Shown here piece by piece: positions 1 to 8,122 of a stretch of DNA of 64,000 nucleotides. The stretch covers positions 1 through 64,000 of the forward strand of contig NZ_QXFM01000135.1 in NCBI RefSeq assembly GCF_003584015.1. The letters run 5' to 3'. Origin of the DNA: Aurantiacibacter xanthus. Its GTDB lineage: Bacteria > Pseudomonadota > Alphaproteobacteria > Sphingomonadales > Sphingomonadaceae. The translations under genes were made by a program, and so were the position numbers. The stretch's first letter is position 1; each line of letters starts with the position of its first letter. The notes under the pieces were generated by a model. That model made no database searches and had not been told where the DNA came from. It worked only from the letters and a program-made list of their open reading frames with translations.

Positions 1-248
1 TGTGCCTGGCGAAAGGTCAGCCAGCGCTGCACGCCATAGCCACGCTCCATGACAGCCGCCCAAAGGATCAGGATATTGATCCCTGAATAGCGGCGCCCGG
101 TCACGCCATTTTCTGGCAGGGCACATCCACAGGCGCTCGCCTCCCAAGGCTGCACCCAGGGCAGCCGCCCCGCTTCAAGTTCTGCAATCACACGGTCGGT
201 CACCTCAGAATAGAGGCTCTGTCGTACATTCCCGCTGTTCCGCTTCAT
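1..248 (-). CDS. ArdC-type antirestriction protein, N-terminal part (cut by window start)
   Basis: The reverse strand from the ATG at 248 encodes about 82 residues running off the window. They match the N-terminal ssDNA-binding domain of ArdC-like antirestriction proteins: a YSEVTDRVIAELEAG helix, the LPWVQPW motif, RRYSGINILIL, and MERGYGVQRWLTFRQA. Family members are carried by conjugative plasmids and integrative elements and protect incoming single-stranded DNA. A good ribosome site (GGAAGGAG) lies just upstream of the ATG. The gene is preceded by a long GC-rich, hairpin-prone leader. The C-terminal (usually zincin-like) part lies outside the window, so intactness cannot be judged. Confidence 0.85.
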   Translation of the reverse strand, partial: MKRNSGNVRQSLYSEVTDRVIAELEAGRLPWVQPWEASACGCALPENGVTGRRYSGINILILWAAVMERGYGVQRWLTFRQA

Positions 249-721
249 GTCCTCACTCCTTCCTCAAACACCACACCGGCCCCGGAAGGGGGGTGGGCGG
301 CGAGGAGCGGACCGGCAGTCCCGCTTGAGCGGCGGGGTGCACCCGAAGGCCCGAAACAGGGTGGAGGACCCGCCAAAGGCGGGTTGCGGCACGTCGCGAC
401 GGGACTAGAGGGGAGCGTCGCCTACCCCCCTCCCGCGGCCGAAAAACCAAACGCCAGCGCGGCCGCGCTGACCGCATATGATCGCGTTAGCTGATCGTCA
501 CCGCGTCAGCGGCCGAGACCCGAAAGGGGCTCGGTGGAGCGCAAGCGGAATAGAGCACGGTCGCGCCAGATGGCGCGAAACGCCACTTCCACACTGGCTG
601 CTTCGCGCCCTAATTTCGGCCGTTCAGCCAAGGCTCGGCTGATCCCGAAACCGGCCGTTCGTCTCACTAATAGTACGGACGAGCAGGCCACGCTCAGTTG
701 CTTCTGCAAAGCAGCGCATTT
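249..721 (-). promoter_or_regulatory. GC-rich leader of the ardC-like gene; no gene seen
   Basis: About 470 bases without a convincing gene; the short reading frames here have no family resemblance. Read on the reverse strand, the part nearest ardC holds several GC hairpins, for example ACCCGCC/GGCGGGT around 367-383 and paired GGACCGG/CCGGTCC-type segments. It ends in a strong ribosome site. The rest (about 480-721) shows no recognisable signal. A structured 5' leader controlling ardC expression on DNA entry is an inference only. Confidence 0.35.
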
Positions 722-2041
722 CTACCCGGAAGCCTTGAGCTGGCGGGCCGCAGGGTCATCGCTGAAGGTGATAACGATATGGTCATCGTCGAACTCGGGG
801 CCGCCCGGTTCGAGACGCAGATCGGCGATTGTCTCGCCGCGATCGAGATGGGCTTTGACGACATTGCCAGCGGAGGAGTCGAAGATCCGCTTCGCCTGCT
901 CCGGCGTGATCCGGCCGGCGAGTAGATCGAGGAACGCGCGGGCGGAGAATTTGATCTCCGACTTGTCGCCTTTCCGCCAAGAGATGTTGGTGCTCAAATA
1001 TCTTCCCTTTGCAGTAGGTGCGAAGACAGATTGCTCGTGCAGCTGTCTACTTTGATACCCTTCGCGCTGAGGTGGGGGCAGTGTCGCGGCGAGACGCTCG
1101 AACCCGGCGGGATCGATTTTGACGTCTGGGCGGCAGCGTAGTCCGATCTTCCATTCGATTGTATCGCGGTAGCCGGTCAGGCCTGAGCTTCCGCGGTTCG
1201 GCGTGACAATCGCGACGACATCAATGCCAGGGTCAGCCTTACCGCTGAGGTAATGACCGACGATCTGACTGCCATAGTAGACGCGGCCCGTAGAGTCGGA
1301 TTGATCGAACCGGCGCAGCGCGGTGCTACCGACGTCCGCTAAGATCACGCACCGGATGCCCTTGAAATGGGCATTGCGGAGTTGCTTCGCCTTTGCCTCC
1401 AGCGCGCGGAAGAAGTAGTTATCCGAGATATGCCGAATTTCGGGCGGCATCGAGGTTGTGAAATTGTAGCGGCTCTGCACGCGGTCATGCCATGTTAGCA
1501 CGACTTTCAGCAGGCCCTCTACCAGTTGGAGCTTGTCGCCGTCCTTTCGGTCCTGACCCTTGATCCAGTGGCAAAGCTTTGCCCGCATGGCATTGGATAC
1601 GACCAGATCGCGCGGGACGCATACGCGTCGGATCGAAACCACCGTTTCCTCGTAAAAATAGTAGGAGAGGTGCCGCCCGGCGCCGCGCCGAAGTTTGCCG
1701 GCTTCTTGGGAAAGCTTGCGCGATGCATTGCGCATACCCTCATCGGCGGGCAGCACCGCGTCGGACAGGGCAGTAATCTCGATGATGGTTTCCCGTCCGG
1801 GGAGAAGATCGTCGGAGAATAGGTCGGGTAGGCGCTTTTCACTATACCATTCCGGTTCGATCTCGACCGGTCCGAGTTTGGCGATCGCCCATGTGAGGCC
1901 GAGTTCCATTTCTGCAGGCAAGGCCTGTTCGATTTCTTTGCTCTCCATGCGCCGGATCAAACCGCGAGATTGCTCCTCGTCCATCAGCGGGCCGAGTTCG
2001 TCGAGCATCGTCTGGAGGCGGCGGCGGGCGAAGATGGCCAT
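722..2041 (-). CDS. Hypothetical protein, possible degenerate PD-(D/E)XK-like fold
   Basis: A protein of about 439 residues. The chosen start is the internal ATG giving MAIFARRRLQTML, because the 36 residues before it are low-quality sequence and this N-terminus looks like a folded-domain start. Visible segments are an N-terminal helical region with EQALPAEMELGLTWAIAKLG, then EPEWYSEKRLPDLF followed by TIIEITALSDA. That order (E, PD, then a buried strand with E-I-T) resembles a restriction-endonuclease-like core in which the usual Lys of ExK is replaced by Thr. A later helical/strand region with VILADVGS follows. It lies between the ArdC gene and the tRNA fragment, so it is probably mobile-element cargo. 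Nuclease activity or a defence role is inference; I do not recognise the family by name. Confidence 0.6.
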   Translation of the reverse strand: MAIFARRRLQTMLDELGPLMDEEQSRGLIRRMESKEIEQALPAEMELGLTWAIAKLGPVEIEPEWYSEKRLPDLFSDDLLPGRETIIEITALSDAVLPADEGMRNASRKLSQEAGKLRRGAGRHLSYYFYEETVVSIRRVCVPRDLVVSNAMRAKLCHWIKGQDRKDGDKLQLVEGLLKVVLTWHDRVQSRYNFTTSMPPEIRHISDNYFFRALEAKAKQLRNAHFKGIRCVILADVGSTALRRFDQSDSTGRVYYGSQIVGHYLSGKADPGIDVVAIVTPNRGSSGLTGYRDTIEWKIGLRCRPDVKIDPAGFERLAATLPPPQREGYQSRQLHEQSVFAPTAKGRYLSTNISWRKGDKSEIKFSARAFLDLLAGRITPEQAKRIFDSSAGNVVKAHLDRGETIADLRLEPGGPEFDDDHIVITFSDDPAARQLKASG

Positions 2042-2313
2042 GCGGTTTCGGATTTCGCCATAGCAGTGCGCAGGATGCAAGTCAGTTGGCTCGAACGACC
2101 GCTTTGTCGACAATGCCACTGAAAAGCTGCTTGGCAGAAAGCGGCCCACTTTCTGCCGCTAGCTGGTGCCACGAATCGCGAGATGCTCCGGAGCGAGCGA
2201 CACCAGATCACAAGGCTAATCTTGTCCGGGCGAGCGCGCACGCATCCTCCAAAAGATATTTGGCGAATACTTGACAGATTGGATGCCGCTTCACCTAAAC
2301 CATTGAAAAGGAA
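2042..2313. other. Non-coding gap before the tRNA fragment
   Basis: No convincing gene on either strand. It should contain the promoter of the leftward hypothetical gene ending at 722, but no clear -35/-10 pair can be picked. Confidence 0.3.
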
Positions 2314-2361
2314 GGTGACCATACGGGAATTGAACCCGTGTTTTCACCGTGAGAGGGCGCC
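2314..2361 (-). pseudogene. tRNA-Glu(CTC)-like 3' fragment, candidate attachment site
   Basis: The reverse strand reads as the 3' half of a glutamate tRNA: an anticodon loop CTCTCAC (anticodon CTC) with a four-pair stem, a variable region, a perfect five-pair T stem with loop TTCAATT, then an acceptor strand ending ATGGTCACC. No complementary acceptor 5' strand (TGACCAT-like) is found upstream, so the gene is incomplete. Fragments running from the anticodon loop to the tRNA 3' end are typical of att sites left by tyrosine integrases. The nearby ArdC gene fits such an element. The orientation implies that the element that made this junction lay to the right, or that elements were in tandem. 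Confidence 0.55.
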
Positions 2362-2815
2362 ATCGACGTCTCCTACCACCGATGCCTGACGTTCTGCGGC
2401 TGCCGACCCAAGTCGCGCAGGCCATGAATATGCAGAGGGCAAATCAATCGAGAGGTCTATGTGGAATTCGCGTTCAACGCAGCTATCGGCGTGTTTCCCG
2501 CACCAGGTTTGAGTCCGCAACAGTTCAAATTTTCTTGGGGGCCCTGCCGGGGGCCTTTGGGAAAATCACATCAGGAATATAACGTAAAATCAATCTGTTA
2601 AACCATTGCTTGGGGTCCTGTAAGCGCACCATGGCTTTCAGCAAACAAACGGAAAGCTTTCTGTCGAAGTTGCTTTCGGCTGGTAGAGCGCTTGGGTTCT
2701 GGTGGGCTAGGCAACTGCCCCCTTCCCCTGTCATCGCCGTTTCAGCGAACGCTTCGGCCATTCAGGCGGCAATCGACCAGTTGAGTATCGTGCCCGATCA
2801 ACGCTACAGGCCAGT
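2362..2815. other. Intergenic region with no gene
   Basis: About 450 bases with no supported gene. A weak GGCCC/GGGCC inverted repeat near 2540-2560 is visible. Short reading frames here show no known motif. This may be the scar or the inner edge of the integrated element marked by the tRNA fragment. Confidence 0.3.
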
Positions 2816-3961
2816 ATGGATTTTGACCCCGCTACCTTCCTTCGCGACCATTGGCAGAAGACCCCGACCTTGATCCGCAACCCCTGGCCGGGTTGGGTCA
2901 ATCCGTTGACGCCGGACGAGCTTGCCGGACTGGCGTGCGAAGAGGGCGTCGAATCGCGGCTCGTGCGCCGGACGGCGCCCGGATCATGGGATCTGACCGA
3001 CGGCCCTCTGTCGAGCGCACACTTCGCACAGGTGGGCGCGGTGCCCTGGACGCTGCTTGTGCAGGCCGTCGATCATCATGTCCCCGACGTTGCCGCATTG
3101 CTGGAACCGTTCCGCTTCATTCCGGGCTGGCGGATCGACGATGTGATGGTGAGCTACGCAAGCGATGGCGGCGGAGTGGGACCGCATTTCGATCAGTACG
3201 ACGTCTTTCTGGTGCAGGGACTCGGGCGCAGGCGCTGGCAGGTGGGCGCGCGCTGCGATGAGCGCACCCCGCTCCTTCCCCATGACAGCTTGCGGTTGCT
3301 GGCGGATTTTCAGCCGTCTGAGGAATGGGTGCTGGAGCCTGGTGACATACTGTACCTGCCCCCCGGTTTCGCCCACGACGGGATTGCAGTGGGCGAGGAT
3401 TGCATGACCTATTCGATCGGCTTTCGCGCACCCTCGCGTGCCGAGCTGGTTACGGGCTGGGCCGATCATATCATCGACACGCTCGATGACGACGACCGCT
3501 ATTGCGATCCAGAACTCGAGCCCGCCGTCAATCCGGGCGAGATCGCACAAGAAGCACTCGACAAACTGCACCATATGGTGACCGAAGCGCTGGCAAACCG
3601 GGAAAGCTTCGCTCGCTGGGCGGGCGCTCTCGTCACCGCGCCCAAGCACGATCTTATCGACTGGGCCCCGGAGGATGCGGTCACCCCGCAGGAGATTGAG
3701 GACGAACTGGTTGCAGGCGGGCTGCTGGAACGCAATCCGGCGAGCCGCTTCGGGTTCATTCGCTCAGGGCTGGAAGGGCTTACGCTCTTCGTCGATGGCG
3801 AGGCGTATGATTGCAATGGCGCGGTCGCGCTCTTTGCCGAGCAATTGTGCGATCACGCGTCGCTGAGCATCGACACAGCATGGGCCGGATCTCCCCAAAT
3901 CGTGGGCCTGATATGCGAACTTGCCAATGGCGGGAGCGTCGCGATCACGTCCGAAGACTGA
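2816..3961 (+). CDS. roxA: JmjC-type ribosomal protein arginine hydroxylase (RoxA/YcfD-like)
   Basis: A 381-residue cupin protein. Family members are Fe(II)/2-oxoglutarate oxygenases that hydroxylate an arginine of ribosomal protein L16. The start MDFDPATFLRDHWQKTP and following LIRNPWPGW match the usual RoxA N-terminus. The iron triad is visible: HFD in GPHFDQYDVFL (near residue 123) and the distal His in PPGFAHDG (near residue 185). A GRRRWQVG strand sits between them. The C-terminal winged-helix-like dimer region (from about residue 270) is present, so the length is normal. It stands alone, convergent with rluE. It is probably core chromosome rather than mobile DNA. Confidence 0.88.
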   Translation: MDFDPATFLRDHWQKTPTLIRNPWPGWVNPLTPDELAGLACEEGVESRLVRRTAPGSWDLTDGPLSSAHFAQVGAVPWTLLVQAVDHHVPDVAALLEPFRFIPGWRIDDVMVSYASDGGGVGPHFDQYDVFLVQGLGRRRWQVGARCDERTPLLPHDSLRLLADFQPSEEWVLEPGDILYLPPGFAHDGIAVGEDCMTYSIGFRAPSRAELVTGWADHIIDTLDDDDRYCDPELEPAVNPGEIAQEALDKLHHMVTEALANRESFARWAGALVTAPKHDLIDWAPEDAVTPQEIEDELVAGGLLERNPASRFGFIRSGLEGLTLFVDGEAYDCNGAVALFAEQLCDHASLSIDTAWAGSPQIVGLICELANGGSVAITSED

Positions 3962-3988
3962 CCGCGCCCTATAACCACACACTCTCTG

Positions 3989-4531
3989 TCAGGCGGCGCG
4001 CCACACGCCGGGTGACAGCCCGTCCAGTGTCCAGTCGCCGACCGCCCAGCGTACCAGTCGCAAGGTCGGATGTCCGACCGCCGCCGTCATGCGGCGGACT
4101 TGCCGGTTGCGACCTTCCTGTATGGAGAGGCGCAGCCAGCTGTCGGGTATGGATTTGCGTACCCGGATCGGCGGGTCGCGCGGCCAGAGCATGGGATCGG
4201 CAATTCGCTCCACCGTCGCCGGCAAGGTCTGCCCGTCCTTCAACCGAACGCCCTGCCGCAACAGGTGAAGCGCCTCATCCATCGGTTCACCCTCGACCTG
4301 CACCAGATAGGTCTTCCTGAGCTTGTAGCGCGGGCTGGCGATGCGTGCCTGCAGGCGGCCATCGTTGGTGAGGACCATCAGACCTTCGCTGTCGAAGTCC
4401 AGCCGCCCTGCCGGATAATAGCCTGGCGCATCGACGAAGTCCGCCAGCGTGGGGCGCGGTTCGCCCTGCCGCTCGTCGGTGAACTGGGAGAGCACGCCGT
4501 AAGGCTTGTTCAGCAGGATTACGCCAGCCAT
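3989..4531 (-). CDS. rluE: 23S rRNA pseudouridine synthase, RluE type
   Basis: A 180-residue RsuA/RluB/E/F-family enzyme converting a uridine of 23S rRNA (U2457 in E. coli) to pseudouridine. The start [18 protein letters not shown] was chosen because the upstream extension is not protein-like and a GAGAGAAG ribosome site precedes this ATG. The catalytic Asp lies in [18 protein letters not shown]. The C-terminal motif [23 protein letters not shown] is present. There is no N-terminal S4 domain, as in RluE. Confidence 0.9.
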   Translation of the reverse strand: MAGVILLNKPYGVLSQFTDERQGEPRPTLADFVDAPGYYPAGRLDFDSEGLMVLTNDGRLQARIASPRYKLRKTYLVQVEGEPMDEALHLLRQGVRLKDGQTLPATVERIADPMLWPRDPPIRVRKSIPDSWLRLSIQEGRNRQVRRMTAAVGHPTLRLVRWAVGDWTLDGLSPGVWRAA

Positions 4532-4765
4532 GTGCGCTTCTCTCGACCTCCTCGATCCTGGGCACCGCGCCCTATTTGACCATTGCGCCAATGTCGACCT
4601 CGGGCGATGGCTGGATCTACATCCCCCCACGATGCACTCGATGCCGCCGCCAGGGCCGGCCCCCTGCTGGTTCTCGTTTCCAGTTGCCCCGACCGCTCAC
4701 GCTAACCACACGGTGCGGGATTATCGCTCGCCAGTATCGCCGGGAAAGCGCAGGCCTTGCGTGCG

Positions 4766-5815
4766 CTAGGCAGCGACCATGCGTGGCGAGACTTCCTGCC
4801 GGACAATTGCCGCACCAGCGCTGAGGGCCGCCAGCTTGCCGCGCGACACATCGCGTGAGAGCGGTGCCATGCCGCAGTTGGTCGAGGGATAAAGCTTGTC
4901 CGCATCGACAAAGTCCAGCACCCGCCTCAGGGTAGCGGCCACCTCTTCCGGCGTTTCAATGGCAGTCGTCGCCACGTCGATCGCTCCGACCATCACCTTC
5001 TTGCCGCGCAGAAGTTCGATCAGGTCGAGCGGCACCTTCGAATTGTGGCATTCCAGCGAAACCAGATCGAGGCTCGATGCCTGAAGGCTGGGAAAGGTCC
5101 GCTCATACTGCCGCCATTGCGAGCCGAGCGTTTTCTTCCACTCGGTGTTCGCCTCAATCCCGTAGCCGTAGCAGATATGGACCGCCGTATCGCAGCGCAG
5201 GCCTTCTGCTGCCTTTTCCAGCGCAGCGATGCCCCAGTCGTTCACCTCGTCGAAGAACACGTTGAAAGCCGGTTCGTCGAACTGGACGATGTCCACCCCT
5301 GCGGCTTCAAGCGCCCGCGCTTCCTCGTTGAGGATACCGGCAAATTCCCAGGCGAGTTTTTCCCGGCTGCGATAGTGCGCGTCATACAGCGTATCGACCA
5401 TCGTCATCGGTCCCGGCAGCGCCCATTTGATCGGCTTGTCGGTGTGCGCACGCAGAAACCTCGCATCGTCGACGAACACCGGCTTCTCACGGAACACCGG
5501 GCCTACCACGGTGGGTACGCTCGCATCATAGCGATCACGGATCTTCACCGTCTCGCGCCGGGTAAAGTCGACCCCGGCGAGATGCTCGATGAAGGTGGTG
5601 ACGAAGTGCTGGCGGGTTTGCTCGCCGTCACTGACGATATCGATCCCTGCCCGGTCCTGCTCGGACAGGGTTACGAGGAGGGCATCCTGACGGCCCGCCG
5701 TCAGTTCGTCGCCTTCCAGCTTCCACGGCGACCAGAGTTTTTCCGGCGCCGCCAGCCAGGAGGGCTTGGGCAGGCTCCCGACGGTCGATGTTGGCAGCAG
5801 TGTGTTCATGGGCAT
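4766..5815 (-). CDS. mesD: Folate-independent methionine synthase, core MetE type (MesD)
   Basis: A 349-residue protein equal to the C-terminal catalytic barrel of MetE without the folate-binding N-terminal domain. Zinc ligands expected for this fold are visible: H-x-C in AVHICYGYG, E in VSLECHNS, and C in STNCGMAPLS. The N-terminus TSTVGSLPKP is typical. It directly follows a DUF1852 gene (24-base gap), and this pairing defines the MesD/MesX class, which makes methionine from homocysteine with a methyl donor other than methyl-folate and is linked to aerobic growth. The true methyl donor is not known from sequence. Transcribed leftward with mesX, probably under the MetR-like regulator upstream. 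Confidence 0.85.
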   Translation of the reverse strand: MPMNTLLPTSTVGSLPKPSWLAAPEKLWSPWKLEGDELTAGRQDALLVTLSEQDRAGIDIVSDGEQTRQHFVTTFIEHLAGVDFTRRETVKIRDRYDASVPTVVGPVFREKPVFVDDARFLRAHTDKPIKWALPGPMTMVDTLYDAHYRSREKLAWEFAGILNEEARALEAAGVDIVQFDEPAFNVFFDEVNDWGIAALEKAAEGLRCDTAVHICYGYGIEANTEWKKTLGSQWRQYERTFPSLQASSLDLVSLECHNSKVPLDLIELLRGKKVMVGAIDVATTAIETPEEVAATLRRVLDFVDADKLYPSTNCGMAPLSRDVSRGKLAALSAGAAIVRQEVSPRMVAA

Positions 5816-5839
5816 TGACCTTGCATGAGGTGTGGCAGT

Positions 5840-6817
5840 TCAGGCGGCCTGGCGCGCGGACCAGTCGTGGAGGATGGCGTGATAGGGCTCGATGAAGTGC
5901 GTCTGCGCGAACTTGCCCTGTGCGACGGCCAACTGGCTGCGTTCCTCGCGATCGTAGGCGATCCGGGTCAGCGAGTGGTCCGGGTTCTCCAGACTGGGTC
6001 GGAAAGTCTCGCCCGCGGCGGAGTTGGCGTTGTAGATCTCGGGCCGATAGATTTTCTGGAACGTCTCCATCGTGGCGATGGTGCCGATGAGCTCCAGATT
6101 GCTGTAATCATTGAGCAGATCGCCCGAGAAATAGAACGCCAGCGGCGCCGCACTGTTCGCGGGCATGAAATAGCGCACCTGCAGCCCCATCTTGCGGAAG
6201 TACTGCTCGGTGAGCGAATTGGCGCTCTTACAGTATTCGAAGCCCAGCACCGGGTGGCAATTGGCGGTGCGCCGATAGGTGCTGTTGTGCGAAACGCTCA
6301 GGCAGATGACCGGCGGCTTGGCGAAATTCTCCCGGTAGGTCGCCGAGGATACGAAGCTCTTGAACAGGTTGCCGTGCAGGTCGCCGAAGTCCTCGGGAAC
6401 GCTGTAGCTGTCGCGGCCCTTGTTGTGCTCGGGCAGAACCACGCTGAAATCGTAGTCACGCACATAGGATGAGAAGTTGTTGCCGACGATGCCTGCGATC
6501 CGCGCCCCGGTCGTGCGGTCGAGGATCGCCGCCTGCAGCATCTCGATCGCCGGGAACGCCTTGCCCGATGCGTTGATGTCGAGGTCGATCGAGATGATAT
6601 CGAGTTCGATACCGTAGCGGTCGCCAGCGGGATTATCCCACGGGATAAGCGCGTTGAGCCGGCTGTCGATCATCTGCAATGCGTTGCGAAGGTTCTGTTG
6701 CCGGCAGTTCCCTCGGGCAAGATTGGCGAAATTGGTGGTGAGCCGGGAACTTTCAGCCGGCGCGTAATCCTCGTCGAAACGCGTGCGTGTGATCGTGAAG
6801 GTGAAGGCATGGGGCAT
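5840..6817 (-). CDS. mesX: DUF1852 protein, MesD partner (MesX)
   Basis: A 325-residue DUF1852 protein starting MPHAFTFTITRTRFDEDY. The family is found almost only next to core-MetE genes and is needed for MesD-type methionine synthesis; its biochemical job is not settled. Features include a region with VGNNFSSYVRDYDFSVVLPEHNKGRD and conserved histidines and cysteines in NCHPVLGFEYCKSANS. No signal peptide or membrane segment is seen, so it is cytoplasmic. It lies first in the two-gene unit with mesD. Two palindromes in the 200-base upstream gap are probable regulator sites. Confidence 0.82.
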   Translation of the reverse strand: MPHAFTFTITRTRFDEDYAPAESSRLTTNFANLARGNCRQQNLRNALQMIDSRLNALIPWDNPAGDRYGIELDIISIDLDINASGKAFPAIEMLQAAILDRTTGARIAGIVGNNFSSYVRDYDFSVVLPEHNKGRDSYSVPEDFGDLHGNLFKSFVSSATYRENFAKPPVICLSVSHNSTYRRTANCHPVLGFEYCKSANSLTEQYFRKMGLQVRYFMPANSAAPLAFYFSGDLLNDYSNLELIGTIATMETFQKIYRPEIYNANSAAGETFRPSLENPDHSLTRIAYDREERSQLAVAQGKFAQTHFIEPYHAILHDWSARQAA

Positions 6818-6945
6818 GGCAGTCTGGTCTCCAGCTTCCCGAGCCGAGGCACGGGACAGATCCTTTTCAGGCAGGCATGGTCTGTCGGTGCTCGATCTGC
6901 ATCGACAGGGGCGGCGAGACCGGCCCTATGCCAAAGACCTTACAT

Positions 6946-6966
6946 GAGAAAAAATGATCATTTCTC
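6946..6966. promoter_or_regulatory. Inverted repeat GAGAAA-N9-TTTCTC upstream of mesX
   Basis: Perfect six-base arms around a nine-base centre that contains TGATCA. It lies about 130 bases before the mesX start and close to the second palindrome at 6973-6991. It could be part of the promoter or an operator. Confidence 0.4.
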
Positions 6967-6972
6967 AGGATA

Positions 6973-6991
6973 TCATGACGACATGTCATGA
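6973..6991. promoter_or_regulatory. Putative MetR-type operator before mesX
   Basis: TCATGAC-N5-GTCATGA, a perfect seven-base inverted repeat between metR and mesX. The half-site GTCATGA recurs in the palindrome before metR (7905-7917), suggesting the same LysR-type protein binds both. Confidence 0.55.
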
Positions 6992-7016
6992 TTTGCTGTC
7001 GGCGTGGGACAATAGC

Positions 7017-7889
7017 TTACAGCCGGACGCTCTTCGCCAGCTCGATGAACTCCTCCATGTAGCTGGCGGCGGGGCCCGAGCGATGGCCAAGATGGATGGA
7101 CTTGGCGATGCCCTGCCCCAGCCGCACCCCCGTCACCCCCTTGGCCGTGCGCAACAACCAGTCGGGCGTCGCACTGACAGCGCGGCCCGATGCCACGAGT
7201 TTCAGCATCAGATCGGTGGTCTCGACCGTGCGATGGCGGCCGGGCAGGACATGAGCCGGAACCAGAAAGCCGGTGTAGATATCCAGCCTCTCGCGCGGGA
7301 CGGGATAGGTGATCAGCACCTCACCAGCCAGATCTTCAGGCGCGATATGCGGTCTTTGCGCCAGAGGATGCCTGTCGGACACCGCCAGAACCAGCTCGTA
7401 GTCGAACACGGGCGTATAGGCGATGCCTGACTGCTCCACCGGGTCCGGGGTCACGAGAATATCGATTTCGTGGTTCTGTAGTGCCGCCAGCCCGCCGAAC
7501 TGAAAGGCGGTCGTCACATCGAGATCGACATCGGGCCATTGCGCCAGAAACGGGTCCACCACCCGCATCAGCCATTCCTGGCAGGGATGACATTCCATCC
7601 CGACCCGGATCGCCCCCCGTCGCCCGCGCGCATAGTCCGCGATCACATTTGCACCATGCTCAAGTTGCGGCAGTACGCGCAGTGCAAGCGCAAGCAGATA
7701 TTGTCCCGCCGGTGTCAGACGCAGCTTGTGCCCCTCGCGCTCCCACAGTTTGACCTGGTGACGATCTTCGAACCGGCGGATCGCATGGCTGACCGCAGAC
7801 TGGGTCAGGTTAAGCCGGTCGGCAGCGCGGCTCAGGCTGCCCATGCGATCGATCTCGCGGAGGATCGCCAGGGGTTGAATGTCGATCAT
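7017..7889 (-). CDS. metR: LysR-family regulator, MetR-like
   Basis: A 290-residue LysR-type regulator. The N-terminal winged helix-turn-helix has GSLSRAADRLNLTQSAVSHAI at about residues 17-37. The effector domain begins near residue 88 with GAIRVGMECHPCQEWL, and the MECHPC motif is characteristic of MetR proteins, which sense homocysteine. It lies upstream of and in the same direction as mesX-mesD, fitting a role as activator of methionine synthesis. A palindrome just upstream (7905-7917) suggests autoregulation. The MetR assignment rests on the MECHPC motif and context. Confidence 0.8.
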   Translation of the reverse strand: MIDIQPLAILREIDRMGSLSRAADRLNLTQSAVSHAIRRFEDRHQVKLWEREGHKLRLTPAGQYLLALALRVLPQLEHGANVIADYARGRRGAIRVGMECHPCQEWLMRVVDPFLAQWPDVDLDVTTAFQFGGLAALQNHEIDILVTPDPVEQSGIAYTPVFDYELVLAVSDRHPLAQRPHIAPEDLAGEVLITYPVPRERLDIYTGFLVPAHVLPGRHRTVETTDLMLKLVASGRAVSATPDWLLRTAKGVTGVRLGQGIAKSIHLGHRSGPAASYMEEFIELAKSVRL

Positions 7890-7904
7890 CGGGCATGAAT
7901 CCTT

Positions 7905-7917
7905 GTCATGATATGAC
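7905..7917. promoter_or_regulatory. Palindrome GTCAT-GAT-ATGAC before metR
   Basis: A perfect five-base inverted repeat 16 bases upstream of the metR start. It shares the GTCATGA half-site with 6973-6991. Probable autoregulatory MetR site. Confidence 0.5.
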
Positions 7918-8122
7918 GCCTTCCTTCAAACTCCCTTCATAGCAGGGCTTGGCGCAAAAAGGTGGCGCAATTGCGCAAGGGCCAGGTCAGAACACTCACC
8001 ATGACACCCTGTTCTTCACGCCTGATGTGATCCTCGTTCTCCGGCGGCTTGTGGCCAGAGGGCTTTCCATCGCGCACCGACATGCATAGGGATCGTGAGT
8101 GATCGCCACGCGAGGTTTGCCA

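Noticed and set aside
2525-2761. 78-codon reverse frame next to the tRNA fragment
   Set aside because: No ribosome site, no motif and unusual composition; not supported as a gene.
6818-6950. SAM or SAH riboswitch before mesX
   Set aside because: No recognisable conserved core; the two palindromes better explain control.
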